Assembly: GCF_027158205.1 (NCBI RefSeq) | Contig: NZ_JAPVLU010000041.1 | Span: 23,276-87,275, forward strand | DNA from: Streptomyces sp. H39-S7 | GTDB lineage: Bacteria; Actinomycetota; Actinomycetes; Streptomycetales; Streptomycetaceae | Direction: 5' to 3' | DNA: 64,000 bases | In this document: piece by piece, positions 45,206-54,201 of the stretch | Layout of the letters: each line of letters starts with the position of its first letter | Position numbering within the stretch: the stretch's first letter is position 1 | The notes under the pieces: generated by a model | The model's database searches: none | The model's input: only the letters and a program-made list of their open reading frames with translations | Told to the model about the DNA's origin: nothing | Program-made: the position numbers and the translations under genes

Positions 45206-46579
45206 ATGACCCCTCCTTTCGCCGCCGCCGCCGATCCCGGGACCGGAGCCGCCGTCAAGGCCGCAGACCGGGCGCACGTCTTCCACTCGTGGTCCGCGCA
45301 GGCGGTCATCGACCCGATGGCCGTGGCCGGGGCCGAGGGCTCGTACTTCTGGGACTACGACGGCAACCGCTATCTGGACTTCTCCTCGCAGCTGGTGAAC
45401 ACCAACATCGGCCACCAGCACCCGAAGGTCGTCGCCGCCATCCAGGAGCAGGCGGCCAGGCTCTGCACCATCGCGCCGGGCTTCGCCGTCGACGTGCGGT
45501 CGGAGGCGGCCCGGCTGATCGCCGAGGTCACCCCCGGCGACCTGGACCAGGTCTTCTTCACCAACGGCGGCGCCGAGGCGGTCGAGAACGCCGTCCGCAT
45601 GGCCCGGCTGCACACCGGCCGGCACAAGGTGTTCAGCGCCTACCGCTCGTACCACGGCGCCACCTCCACCGCGATCAACCTCACCGGTGACCCGCGCCGC
45701 TGGCCGTCGGACACCGGCTCGGCGGGCGTCGTGCACTTCTGGGGCCCGTACCTGTACCGCTCGCAGTTCCACGCGACGAGCGAGGAGCAGGAGTGCGAGC
45801 GCGCGCTGGAGCACCTGGAGCAGCTCGTCGCCTTCGAGGGCCCGCAGTCCGTCGCCGCGATCATCCTGGAGTCGGTGGTCGGCACCGCGGGCATCCTGGT
45901 GCCGCCGGCCGGCTACCTCGCCGGCGTCCGGGAGATCTGCGACCGGTACGGCATCGTCTTCATCCTCGACGAGGTCATGTCCGGCTTCGGCCGCACCGGC
46001 GCGTGGTTCGCCGCCGACCACTGGGGCGTCGTCCCGGACCTGCTGACCTTCGCCAAGGGCGTCAACTCCGGCTACGTGCCGCTCGGCGGCGTCGCCATCT
46101 CCCCGGAGATCGCCGCGACCTTCGCCACCCGCCCCTATCCGGGCGGACTCACCTACTCTGGCCACCCGCTGGCCTGCGCCTCCGCCGTAGCGACGATCAA
46201 CGCGATGCGTGAGGAGCGGATCGTGGAGAACGCCGCCGCGATCGGCGAGCGGGTCATCGGGCCCGCGCTGCGCGACATCGCCGCCCGGCACGCCTCGGTC
46301 GGCGAGGTGCGCGGCCTCGGTGTCTTCTGGGCCCTGGACCTCGTCAAGGACAAGGCGACGCACGAGCCGCTGGTGCCGTACAACGCGGCGGGCGCGGACA
46401 ACGCGCCGATGGCCGAGTTCGCGGCGGCGTGCAGGAAGGGCGGCCTGTGGCCCTTCGTCAACATGAACCGCACGCACGTCGTCCCGCCCTGCACGGTGAC
46501 CGAGGCCGAGGCCAAGGAGGGCCTGGCGGCGCTGGACGAGGCGCTGACCGTGGCCGACCGGTACGCCGTCAGCGGATAG
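45206..46579 (+). CDS. Class III aminotransferase
   Basis: This 457-residue PLP enzyme starts at ATG 45206. The cofactor residues are GAEAVENAVRMAR (phosphate cup, about 122), YRSYHGAT, VFILDEVMSGFGRTG (D255) and LLTFAKGVNSGYVPLG with the Schiff-base K284. The pattern, including DFSSQLVNTNIGHQHPKV, fits omega-amino-acid:pyruvate or related aminotransferases in the AT-III fold. A GntR-family regulator gene follows 159 bp downstream in the same direction and may control it. Substrate unknown. Confidence 0.88.
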   Translation: MTPPFAAAADPGTGAAVKAADRAHVFHSWSAQAVIDPMAVAGAEGSYFWDYDGNRYLDFSSQLVNTNIGHQHPKVVAAIQEQAARLCTIAPGFAVDVRSEAARLIAEVTPGDLDQVFFTNGGAEAVENAVRMARLHTGRHKVFSAYRSYHGATSTAINLTGDPRRWPSDTGSAGVVHFWGPYLYRSQFHATSEEQECERALEHLEQLVAFEGPQSVAAIILESVVGTAGILVPPAGYLAGVREICDRYGIVFILDEVMSGFGRTGAWFAADHWGVVPDLLTFAKGVNSGYVPLGGVAISPEIAATFATRPYPGGLTYSGHPLACASAVATINAMREERIVENAAAIGERVIGPALRDIAARHASVGEVRGLGVFWALDLVKDKATHEPLVPYNAAGADNAPMAEFAAACRKGGLWPFVNMNRTHVVPPCTVTEAEAKEGLAALDEALTVADRYAVSG

Positions 46580-46738
46580 CGCTTGCCCCCACCGGCCGCC
46601 GGCAGCGTGGGAAATGATCACGAAACGCGCATAACCCCCGCACGCTTCCCTCCCCGGACGTGCCGTTGATTCCCGAACCTTCGCTTATCGTGTGCGGAGT
46701 AATCGGAGTGAAACGTACGTTCGGGCGAGGGGGCGGCA

Positions 46739-47416
46739 GTGCTGGCGGACACCACACCGGTGAAGCGCAACAGCCTGCGGCAGCAGATCGCCGACGCGCT
46801 CCGCGACGAGGTGCTCACCGGCCGGCTCCCGGCCGGCCGGGACTTCACCGTCAAGGAGATAGCGGAGCTGTACGGCGTCTCCGCGACGCCCGTGCGCGAG
46901 GCGCTGGTCGACCTGGCGGCGCAGGGCCTGCTCGACGTCGAGCAGCACCGCGGCTTCCAGGTCCGGCGCTTCACCCCCGACGACTTCGTCTCCATGGTCG
47001 AGGCCCGCAACCTGGTGACCGAGGGGATCTTCCGGCGCGTCGAGGGAGACCGGCCGCGCGAGGTGCCGGCCGAGGTCATCGCGTCGGTGCGGCGCCGGGG
47101 CGAGGCCGCGGCACGGGCCGCGCGCTCCGGGATGCTCGACGTGCTCATCGGCTGCGACATCCGCTTCTGGCGCGAAGTCGCGGCGCTTTCGGGCAATCCG
47201 CACATCTGTGAGTTCCTCGACCGGATCCGCACCCAGACCTGGATGTACTCGATCCCGTACCTGCGGGCCCATCCGACGCTCGCGGGCGTCTGCTGGTCGG
47301 ACCACGTCGAACTCGTCGACGCAGTCCGGGACCGCGACCTGCCCGCGGCACGCCGAATCATCGCCGGCTACAACGAGCACGCCCTCGCGCTGATGGTCGA
47401 ACTGGCACGGCAGTAG
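46739..47416 (+). CDS. GntR-family regulator (FCD/FadR type)
   Basis: The 225-residue protein starts at GTG 46739. An N-terminal winged helix (residues 10-75: LRQQIADALRDEVLTGRLPAGRDFTVKEIAELYGVSATPVREALVDLAAQGLL) is followed by an FCD-like helical ligand domain with WREVAALSGNPHICEFLDRIR and a metal-site His in the last third. It probably senses a carboxylic or amino acid. Neighbouring aminotransferase is a possible target. Confidence 0.85.
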   Translation: MLADTTPVKRNSLRQQIADALRDEVLTGRLPAGRDFTVKEIAELYGVSATPVREALVDLAAQGLLDVEQHRGFQVRRFTPDDFVSMVEARNLVTEGIFRRVEGDRPREVPAEVIASVRRRGEAAARAARSGMLDVLIGCDIRFWREVAALSGNPHICEFLDRIRTQTWMYSIPYLRAHPTLAGVCWSDHVELVDAVRDRDLPAARRIIAGYNEHALALMVELARQ

Positions 47417-47509
47417 CTTCGCGACAGCCGGAAACGACGCCACCTCCTGACGCCGACCGCGCCTCGCACTACGCTGGCCCGACGATCGCATAGACGACTT
47501 GGAGCGCCT

Positions 47510-48160
47510 GTGGCCTGCGACTTGTGGCTGGTTCCGCTTGTGGACGTGCTCTGCCACAGCCCCGAAAACCCTTTCTCCGAGGAACTGGCGCGCTACGACA
47601 AGGCGTTGAACGACGCGGGCCTGCCGCCGGTGCCCGTGCACACCTACATGCCGGGGCTCTCCGGCGACGTCGGCCCGGTGGCCGGCTTCGACTACGACGC
47701 ACTGCACTTCCTGCGCCGGGCCTTCCTGTTGAACCTCCAGGGACTGGAGGTCACCCCGGTCGACGCGCTCGGGGGCGACTACGAGCAGCTGCTGGAGATG
47801 TTCGAGGCGACCGCCCAGCAGTCGCACCTCGTGTGGCACTACGACCACGCGGGCGCCTACGTTCCGCTGGACTTCCCGTTCCCCGTCGTCAACGACGAAC
47901 TGCTGGAGGGCGGCGGTCCGCTGGGTTCGAGCCACGGCCTGCTGCGCGACCTCGAGTCCGTCGCGGCGGCGATCGGCATCGACGCGGCCAACCCGCCGCA
48001 GGCGCCGGCCCCGCCGGACCGGCCCACCGGACTGGAGGAGCCGGCCGCCCAGCCGTCGTACGATCCCAGCCCGTTCGCCCGCGAACGGCACGTCTGGCTC
48101 GGCCTGCACGCGGCGGCGACCCGCTCGCTGGCGCAGGGATCGATGGTGGTCTTCAGCTGA
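47510..48160 (+). CDS. Conserved hypothetical protein, 216 aa
   Basis: This protein starts at GTG 47510 with GGAG 8 nt upstream. It is soluble, acidic and Pro-rich near the C-terminus, with MACDLWLVPLVDVLCHSPENPFSEELARYDKALNDAGLPPVPVHTYMPGLSG and DYEQLLEMFEATAQQSHLVWHYDHAGAYVPLDFPFPVV. I do not recognise the family. It ends at a hairpin facing the SLATT-like gene. Confidence 0.7.
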   Translation: MACDLWLVPLVDVLCHSPENPFSEELARYDKALNDAGLPPVPVHTYMPGLSGDVGPVAGFDYDALHFLRRAFLLNLQGLEVTPVDALGGDYEQLLEMFEATAQQSHLVWHYDHAGAYVPLDFPFPVVNDELLEGGGPLGSSHGLLRDLESVAAAIGIDAANPPQAPAPPDRPTGLEEPAAQPSYDPSPFARERHVWLGLHAAATRSLAQGSMVVFS

Positions 48161-48164
48161 CGGC

Positions 48165-48188
48165 GGCGCCCTGCGCCGGGCAGGCGCC
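48165..48188. terminator. Hairpin between convergent genes
   Basis: GGCGCCCTGC (48165-48174) pairs with GCAGGCGCC (48180-48188), one base bulged. It sits between two convergent stops. Confidence 0.45.
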
Positions 48189-48204
48189 AGTTTGAAGACA
48201 GGTC

Positions 48205-48987
48205 CTAGCGGGTCGGCCCCTCCGGGGGCCGCTGGCGCGGCATGTTCGGGCGTCCGCCGGGCGCCATCGGGAAGCGGCCGTGGGCCGCGCCCTCGGTGCG
48301 CGCGGCCCACGGCACGGTGGCCTGCGCGCGCAGCGGCGCGCTCCGCGTCCCGAACTCCGTCATCCAGTCCGCCGTCTCCATCCTGACCAGGTCCGAGACG
48401 TCCTCGCAGAACCGGCGCAGCACCCCGAGACAGCGTTCGGCCGCCTCGGCAGCCGTGCCCTCGGTGGGGCCCAGCACCTCGCGGACGCACTCCGCCGCCC
48501 AGTCGAAGCGCAGCGCCTCCAGCCGTCGCTGCACCGCCTGGGCGGTGGCGACGTCCCGCATCCAGCCGGACGTCAGCCCGAAGAGGCGGTCGAGGCCGAC
48601 GCAGACAGCGGCGAGGAGCAGCGCCACATAACCCCAGCGCGCGGCGCCGCCCGCGACGCCGGTCAGTTCGATCAGCGGCAGCGCTGCCCCGACCGTGCCG
48701 AATAACGCGGTGGCGAGCCGCAGCCCGCGCGCGCCGTGCCGCTTCCAGACGCGGTCGGCGAGGTACCAGTCGGTGGTCTGCAGCGCCCCGGACTCGGCCC
48801 AGCGGTAGAGCTCCTCCAGGCGTTCGGCGGGCTCGCCCCAGTCGCCGAGCGGAAAAGGCAGTGCCCGCAGGTCCTCCTGGCTATGCAGAGCCCGTTGAAC
48901 GGGCTCCTCCCGGGGAGCCTCCTCGGGATACATGTCCGGCTGGCTCACTGCGCGCTCCCTCGCATTCCGGCGCTCGTCTCCCGGCAC
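48205..48987 (-). CDS. SLATT-like two-helix membrane protein
   Basis: The 260-residue protein has two hydrophobic segments (about residues 92-112 and 118-138) within a helical unit: LEELYRWAESGALQTTDWYLADRVWKRHGARGLRLATALFG.. and LLLAAVCVGLDRLFGLTSGWMRDVATAQAVQRRLEALRFDWA. This fits the SLATT (DUF4231-like) fold, known as a two-TM effector module in conflict-related operons. Here it stands alone beside purD, so it may be a housekeeping version. The assignment is by pattern, moderately sure. Confidence 0.6.
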   Translation of the reverse strand: MPGDERRNARERAVSQPDMYPEEAPREEPVQRALHSQEDLRALPFPLGDWGEPAERLEELYRWAESGALQTTDWYLADRVWKRHGARGLRLATALFGTVGAALPLIELTGVAGGAARWGYVALLLAAVCVGLDRLFGLTSGWMRDVATAQAVQRRLEALRFDWAAECVREVLGPTEGTAAEAAERCLGVLRRFCEDVSDLVRMETADWMTEFGTRSAPLRAQATVPWAARTEGAAHGRFPMAPGGRPNMPRQRPPEGPTR

Positions 48988-49173
48988 CGCTCGTCCTCCG
49001 ACACGACGAAGCTCCCTTCTTACCGCCGAACGGCTGACCGTGGGGGCAGGATCTTTTGATTTCAGCCCTTAAATGCCTCGTGGTCAGGTATAGGCCGAAC
49101 ATTCGTCCCACTCGAAAGAGTGAGCCGCGGCGCGCGGCACGGGGCTCCGCACGGGGCCACTACCCTTGGGCAC

Positions 49174-50433
49174 GTGAAGGTCCTTGTCATCGGCGGCGGC
49201 GCCCGCGAACACGCCCTGTGCCGCTCTCTGTCCCTCGACCCCGATGTCACCTCGTTGCACTGCGCCCCCGGCAACGCCGGGATCGCGGAGGCCGCCGAGC
49301 TGCACCCGGTCGACGCCCTCGACGGCGCCGCCGTCGCCGACCTCGCCGTCTCGATCGGCGCGGATCTCGTGATCGTCGGTCCGGAGGCCCCGCTGGTGGC
49401 GGGCGTCGCCGACGCGGTCCGGGCCCGCGGTGTCGACTGCTTCGGCCCGTCCGCGGAAGCCGCGCAGCTGGAGGGCTCCAAGGCGTTCGCCAAGGAGGTC
49501 ATGGCCGGCGCGGGGGTGCCCACCGCCCGCTCGTACGTCTGCAGCACCGCCGAGCAGATCGACGTGGCGCTGGACGCCTTCGGCGCCCCGTACGTCGTCA
49601 AGGACGACGGTCTGGCCGCGGGCAAGGGCGTCGTCGTCACCGACGACCTCGCCGAGGCCCGCGCGCACGCGCTGGCCTGCGACCGCGTCGTCATCGAGGA
49701 GTTCCTGGACGGCCCCGAGGTCTCGCTCTTCGCCGTCACCGACGGTGTGACGGTCGTCCCGCTGCAGCCCGCCCAGGACTTCAAGCGCGCGCTGGACGCC
49801 GACGAGGGCCCGAACACCGGCGGCATGGGCGCGTACTCCCCGCTCCCGTGGGCCGACCCCAAGCTGGTCGACGAGGTCGAGCGGACGGTCCTGCAGCCCA
49901 CCGTGGACGAGCTGCGCCGCCGGGGCACCCCGTTCGCAGGGCTGCTCTACGCGGGGCTCGCGATGACCTCGCGGGGCGTGCGCGTGATCGAGTTCAACGC
50001 GCGCTTCGGCGACCCGGAGACACAGGTCGTCCTCGCCCGTCTCAGGACCCCGCTGGCCGGTCTGCTGCGGGCCGCCGCGACCGGACGGCTCTCCGAGGTC
50101 GAGCCGCTGCGCTGGACCGACGACGCCGCCGTCACCGTCGTCATCGCCTCGCACAACTATCCGGACACCCCGCGCACCGGCGACGAGATCACGGGTCTCG
50201 CCGACGTCGTGGAGCAGGACGAGCACGCGTACGTGCTGCACGCCGGCACCAAGCTGGACGACGAGGGCCGGGTGGTGAGCGCGGGCGGCCGGGTGCTGTC
50301 CGTCACCGCCACCGGCGCTGACCTGGCCGAGGCCCGGGAACGGGCGTACCGGGCGGTCGCCCGGGTGCGGCTGGACGGCTCGCACCACCGGACCGACATC
50401 GCGGCCGAGGCGGCGAAAACCGACCGGTCCTGA
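49174..50433 (+). CDS. purD: Phosphoribosylamine-glycine ligase
   Basis: This 419-residue protein is called from GTG 49174, where homology begins (VKVLVIGGGAREHAL); an upstream GTG/ATG extension is rejected. Features: N-terminal dinucleotide-like loop GGGAREHAL, ATP-grasp segments DDGLAAGKGVVV and GPNTGGMGAYSP, and metal site RVIEFNARFGDPETQ. It makes GAR from phosphoribosylamine, glycine and ATP (second step of purine synthesis). An 11-bp hairpin follows. Confidence 0.96.
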   Translation: MKVLVIGGGAREHALCRSLSLDPDVTSLHCAPGNAGIAEAAELHPVDALDGAAVADLAVSIGADLVIVGPEAPLVAGVADAVRARGVDCFGPSAEAAQLEGSKAFAKEVMAGAGVPTARSYVCSTAEQIDVALDAFGAPYVVKDDGLAAGKGVVVTDDLAEARAHALACDRVVIEEFLDGPEVSLFAVTDGVTVVPLQPAQDFKRALDADEGPNTGGMGAYSPLPWADPKLVDEVERTVLQPTVDELRRRGTPFAGLLYAGLAMTSRGVRVIEFNARFGDPETQVVLARLRTPLAGLLRAAATGRLSEVEPLRWTDDAAVTVVIASHNYPDTPRTGDEITGLADVVEQDEHAYVLHAGTKLDDEGRVVSAGGRVLSVTATGADLAEARERAYRAVARVRLDGSHHRTDIAAEAAKTDRS

Positions 50434-50443
50434 GCCGGCCTCC

Positions 50444-50469
50444 GGGGTGGCTTTACCCAAAGCCACCCC
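50444..50469. terminator. Terminator after purD
   Basis: GGGGTGGCTTT (50444-50454) pairs perfectly with AAAGCCACCCC (50459-50469), loop ACCC, 10 bp after the purD stop. Confidence 0.8.
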
Positions 50470-50649
50470 TAGGAGTGATGGCTTCTCCAACCGGCTGACG
50501 TGGCAGCGGTCCCCAACTACTGTGCCCCGGAAGCGCACTGCCGGACGGTGTGGTGCTGTGCGGCAAGTAGCCGTACAGACATTGCGTTGTCCGTGGGCGG
50601 TGCGACAGTGGGGTAAGCCGCCGATGGCGGTCGTGACAGTGAGACGGGG

Positions 50650-52392
50650 GTGAGCCGCCCGATGGCCGGAGAAACTGGTGAGGGAGTCGCACGCTCCCGT
50701 GCGCTCGCGGTGCTGCGGATCCGCAGCACCGCGAGCGCCGTGGCGCTGTTGCCCGCCGCCGCGGCCGTGGTCCTGCTCGTGGGCGGCGCCACCGGGCGCG
50801 TCGGCGACAGCTGGGACGCGCTGCGCTGGTCGGTGGTGGGCGGAGCCCTGCTGGTGCTGCTGCTCGCGGGCGCTGTCGCCGCCGTTGTCGTCCGGGCCCG
50901 CCCTGCGGTCAGCCCGACGGTGCCGGTCGCCGAATCGTCGGCCCCCGACCTGTACCGGATGGTCCACGACCTCGCGGTGCGGCTCCAGGTCCCCACGCCC
51001 TCCGCGATAGAACTCACTCCCGACTGCGACAGCTGGCTGGAGGACCGCCGCCCGGAGCGGGCGGCCGCCGGCCGCCGGGGCCGCCGCCAGGAGCCGCTGG
51101 CCCCCGTGCTCGTGATCGGCTCGCCCTTCATGTGGTGGATGCGGGTCGCCGAGCTGCGCGCCCTGCTCGCCCCCGTCGTCGCCGGCACCGGCCCCTCCGC
51201 CGACCCCGACATAGCCGCGGCCCGGCGCTTCATCCGGGGTCTGGACGCGGCGGCGGGCGTCGCCGCGGCCCGGCCCGGCGGTCTCGCCCGGCCCGCGTAC
51301 GCGTTCCTCGGCTGGGTCGCCCGGCTGCTGCTGCGCGGCTGCCGGGCGCACGCCGCCGAGATGGAGCGCGGGGTGGCCGCGTCCGCCTCCGAGCGCGCCC
51401 AGGCGGTGGACTACGGGCTGCGGATCGTCGCCCAGGAGCAGGTCGGCCTCGCCTACGCGGGCTGGGACCGGCTGCTGACGCGGGTCGCGCTGCCCGCCTG
51501 GCGGATGGGCCGCTGGCCGTCCCGGCTCGACGCCGGAGTGGTGGCCGCGCTCACCGATCTGTCCCGCCGCGACCGGCTGGCCGAGGGCTTCGAGTCCCGG
51601 CTGGGCGAGCGTCCCGCCTGTGACCTGCTCGAAGAGCCCGGCACCGTCGACGAGGCGGCCTCGCTGCTGGCCGCCCGGCTCTTCCACGGCGGCCCCGAGG
51701 ACCACGGCCCCGACTGGTCGCCCGTCGACTGGGACTCGTACCCCGAGGAGGTCGTGGACCGCATATGGCGTTCCGAGGCCGCCCTGCTCATCCGGGTGCT
51801 GGACGAGCCGGGCAGCGCCGTGCCGCGCCCCGAGCGCGACCGGCCCGCGGTCATCACCGTGCAGAACGCCGAGCAGACCGCCAACGCGGAGAGCCGCTCC
51901 GGCGCCGGGCTGCTGATGGGCGGCCAGGCCGCCCGCCAGGCAGCCGTGGCCGGCGCCGCCGAGCTCCCCGACGAGATCGGCCGGGCCACCATCGCCCGGG
52001 TGATCGACCGGCTCTCCCGGGGCGGCAGCGAGGAGCTGGCGGCCAGGATCACCGGCCATGTCGCCCGCGAGGAAGCGGCCCGCGAGGCCAACCGGAGAAC
52101 CGCCACCGGCACCCCCCTCGCCCCGGTCTACCAACTGCTCCCGCCCCGCACCGGCCGCGAGCTGCTCACCGAACACGTCACGGCGATGGTCTGCTGCGCC
52201 GCCGTCGACACCGCGGGCGCGACGGCCGGTCTCGACTGGCTGGACGGCCCCGCCCTGCTCGTCAACGGCGCCCGCCGGGCCGATCTCGCGTGGCCGGTGC
52301 TCCGTCTCGTGGAGAACGGCGACGCGGCTCCGCTGCGCTCGTGGCTCACCGCCGTCGGCGTCCGGCTGGAGAAGCCCGTCCGACTCGTCTGA
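50650..52392 (+). CDS. Membrane protein with degenerate M48-like peptidase domain
   Basis: The 580-residue protein starts at GTG 50650. Two membrane helices (about residues 28-48 and 60-82) precede a region resembling M48/M56 peptidases: LAVRLQVPTPSAIELTPDCDSWLED, PVLVIGSPFMWWMRVAELRALLAPVVAG. In active relatives the last segment is RAVLAHELGH; here both His and the Glu are replaced, so the zinc site is lost. The C-terminal 300 residues are helical without a recognised domain. Conserved next to purD in streptomycetes as far as I recall. Probably non-catalytic. Confidence 0.6.
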   Translation: MSRPMAGETGEGVARSRALAVLRIRSTASAVALLPAAAAVVLLVGGATGRVGDSWDALRWSVVGGALLVLLLAGAVAAVVVRARPAVSPTVPVAESSAPDLYRMVHDLAVRLQVPTPSAIELTPDCDSWLEDRRPERAAAGRRGRRQEPLAPVLVIGSPFMWWMRVAELRALLAPVVAGTGPSADPDIAAARRFIRGLDAAAGVAAARPGGLARPAYAFLGWVARLLLRGCRAHAAEMERGVAASASERAQAVDYGLRIVAQEQVGLAYAGWDRLLTRVALPAWRMGRWPSRLDAGVVAALTDLSRRDRLAEGFESRLGERPACDLLEEPGTVDEAASLLAARLFHGGPEDHGPDWSPVDWDSYPEEVVDRIWRSEAALLIRVLDEPGSAVPRPERDRPAVITVQNAEQTANAESRSGAGLLMGGQAARQAAVAGAAELPDEIGRATIARVIDRLSRGGSEELAARITGHVAREEAAREANRRTATGTPLAPVYQLLPPRTGRELLTEHVTAMVCCAAVDTAGATAGLDWLDGPALLVNGARRADLAWPVLRLVENGDAAPLRSWLTAVGVRLEKPVRLV

Positions 52393-52558
52393 CGCAGGGG
52401 CCCCGCCCCTTTCAGCGTGTGACCGTTTCTGCCTCACTCGGAGCGAAACTGTTCCGATTATCCGCCACGAACAGTAACCATGAGAGTGCGTTATGTGATG
52501 TGCTGGGTATGGGCGCGAAGGATTCTGCCCGTGGGCGTGGCGAAGAAGGGAGGCACAC

Positions 52559-54097
52559 GTGGGGACGGAACAGATCCGGCGCTGGCAGTCGGGAGCGCTC
52601 GCACATGGCGTGACCGACCCGTTCGGACAGGGCCCTCTGCCATGGTTGCGCGGAGCCGAGCAGTACCTGGACGACGAGGGAAACGTCGTCCCCTGGTACG
52701 TGGACCTCTCCGCGAGCCGCGGGGAGGCACCGGCCCGGCCTCACGTGCCGGGCCCGCGCACCGCCGATGACGTGCACTGCCAGGTCAAGGGCTTCGCGTC
52801 GGCCGGCGCGGTCGCCCCGGGGGCGGCCATCGACTTCAGGGTGACGGTGGACCCGCCCCAGCAGTTCACCGTCGACATCTACCGCATCGGCCACTACGGC
52901 GGTGACGGCGCGTGCCACATGACGGCCAGTCCACGGCTGTCCGGCATCGTCCAGTCGGCCCCGCTCGCCGCCGGCCGCACCGTCTCCTGTCACCACTGGT
53001 GGCAGTCCTGGCGGCTACAGGTGCCGGGGTACTGGAAGACCGGCGCGTATGTGGCGGTGCTCACCACCGCCGGCGGCTATCGCAGCCACATTCCGTTCAC
53101 TGTGCGTGACGAGCGCCCGCCGGCCCCGCGCCGCTACCCCTCCAAGGAACCGCCCCGCGCCGCCGCGCTCGACGCGGACCTGCTGCTGCTGATGCCCGAC
53201 GTGACCTGGCAGGCGTACAACCTGTACCCGGAGGACGGCAGGACCGGCGCCAGCCTCTACCACGCCTGGGACGCCGACGGCCGGCTGCTCGGCGAGGAGG
53301 AGGCGCCCGCCACGGTCTCCTTCGACCGCCCGTACGCGGGAGCCGGGCTGCCGCTGCACGTCGGCCACGCCTACGACTTCATCCGCTGGGCGGAGCGGTA
53401 CGGCTACGACCTGGCCTACGCGGACGCCCGCGATCTGCACGCCGGCCGCGTCGACCCCTCCCGGTACCGCGGCCTGGTCTTCCCCGGGCACGACGAGTAC
53501 TGGTCGGTCCCGATGCGCCGCGCCGCCGAGGCCGCCAGGGACGGCGGCACCTCGCTGGTCTTCCTCTCCGCCAACTCCATGTACTGGCAGGTCGAACTGG
53601 GCCCCTCCCCGGCCGGCGAGCCCGACCGGCTGCTGACCTGCCGCAAGCGCCGCGGCGACGCCCGCGGCCGCAGCGCCCTGTGGCGGGACCTGGGCGAGCC
53701 GGAGCAGCTGCTGCTGGGCGTGCAGTACGCCGGCCGCGTCCCCGAACCCGCCCCGCTCGTCGTCCGCAACGCCGACCACTGGCTGTGGGAGGCGACCGGC
53801 GCGGCCGACGGGGAGGAGATCGAGGACCTGGTCGCCGGTGAGGCGGATCGGTACTTCCCGCGCACCGCGCTGCCCGAATCCACCGACCGGATCCTGCTCG
53901 CGCACTCGCCGTACGAGGACGCCAACGGGCGCCGCCGCCACCAGGAGACCTCGCTGTACCAGGCTCCGAGCGGCGCTTATGTCTTCGCTTCCGGCACCTT
54001 CGCGTGGTCACCCGCGCTCGATCGGCCGCACTACGTGGACGCGCGGATCCAGCGCGCCACGGCCAACCTCCTGGACCGGATCTGCAAGCGCGACTAG
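52559..54097 (+). CDS. N,N-dimethylformamidase beta-subunit-like protein
   Basis: This 512-residue protein starts at GTG 52559. An N-terminal beta-sandwich (about residues 60-190: IDFRVTVDPPQQFTVDIYRIGHYGGDGA, GYWKTGAYVAVLTTAGGYRSHIPFTV) precedes the glutamine-amidotransferase-like core of the DMFase large subunit: DVTWQAYNLYPEDGRTGASLYHAW, YDFIRWAERYGYDLAYADARDLHAG, PGHDEYWSVPMRRAAEAARDGGTSLVFLSANSMYWQ. DMFase hydrolyses dimethylformamide, but most family members are uncharacterised and no small-subunit gene is present. No signal peptide is visible. Confidence 0.75.
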   Translation: MGTEQIRRWQSGALAHGVTDPFGQGPLPWLRGAEQYLDDEGNVVPWYVDLSASRGEAPARPHVPGPRTADDVHCQVKGFASAGAVAPGAAIDFRVTVDPPQQFTVDIYRIGHYGGDGACHMTASPRLSGIVQSAPLAAGRTVSCHHWWQSWRLQVPGYWKTGAYVAVLTTAGGYRSHIPFTVRDERPPAPRRYPSKEPPRAAALDADLLLLMPDVTWQAYNLYPEDGRTGASLYHAWDADGRLLGEEEAPATVSFDRPYAGAGLPLHVGHAYDFIRWAERYGYDLAYADARDLHAGRVDPSRYRGLVFPGHDEYWSVPMRRAAEAARDGGTSLVFLSANSMYWQVELGPSPAGEPDRLLTCRKRRGDARGRSALWRDLGEPEQLLLGVQYAGRVPEPAPLVVRNADHWLWEATGAADGEEIEDLVAGEADRYFPRTALPESTDRILLAHSPYEDANGRRRHQETSLYQAPSGAYVFASGTFAWSPALDRPHYVDARIQRATANLLDRICKRD

Positions 54098-54201
54098 GTT
54101 CCGGCACAACCCGTAGGTCCGCTCCGGCCGCGCACCCTGTCGGATCGCACCCCCTTCCGTGCGGGAGAATCGGGAGCTGAGCCACCGAGTGGGGAGGACC
54201 C

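Noticed and set aside
49120..49173. Upstream extension of purD
   Set aside because: The extra 18 residues have no homology to PurD and GTG 49174 begins exactly at the conserved N-terminus.
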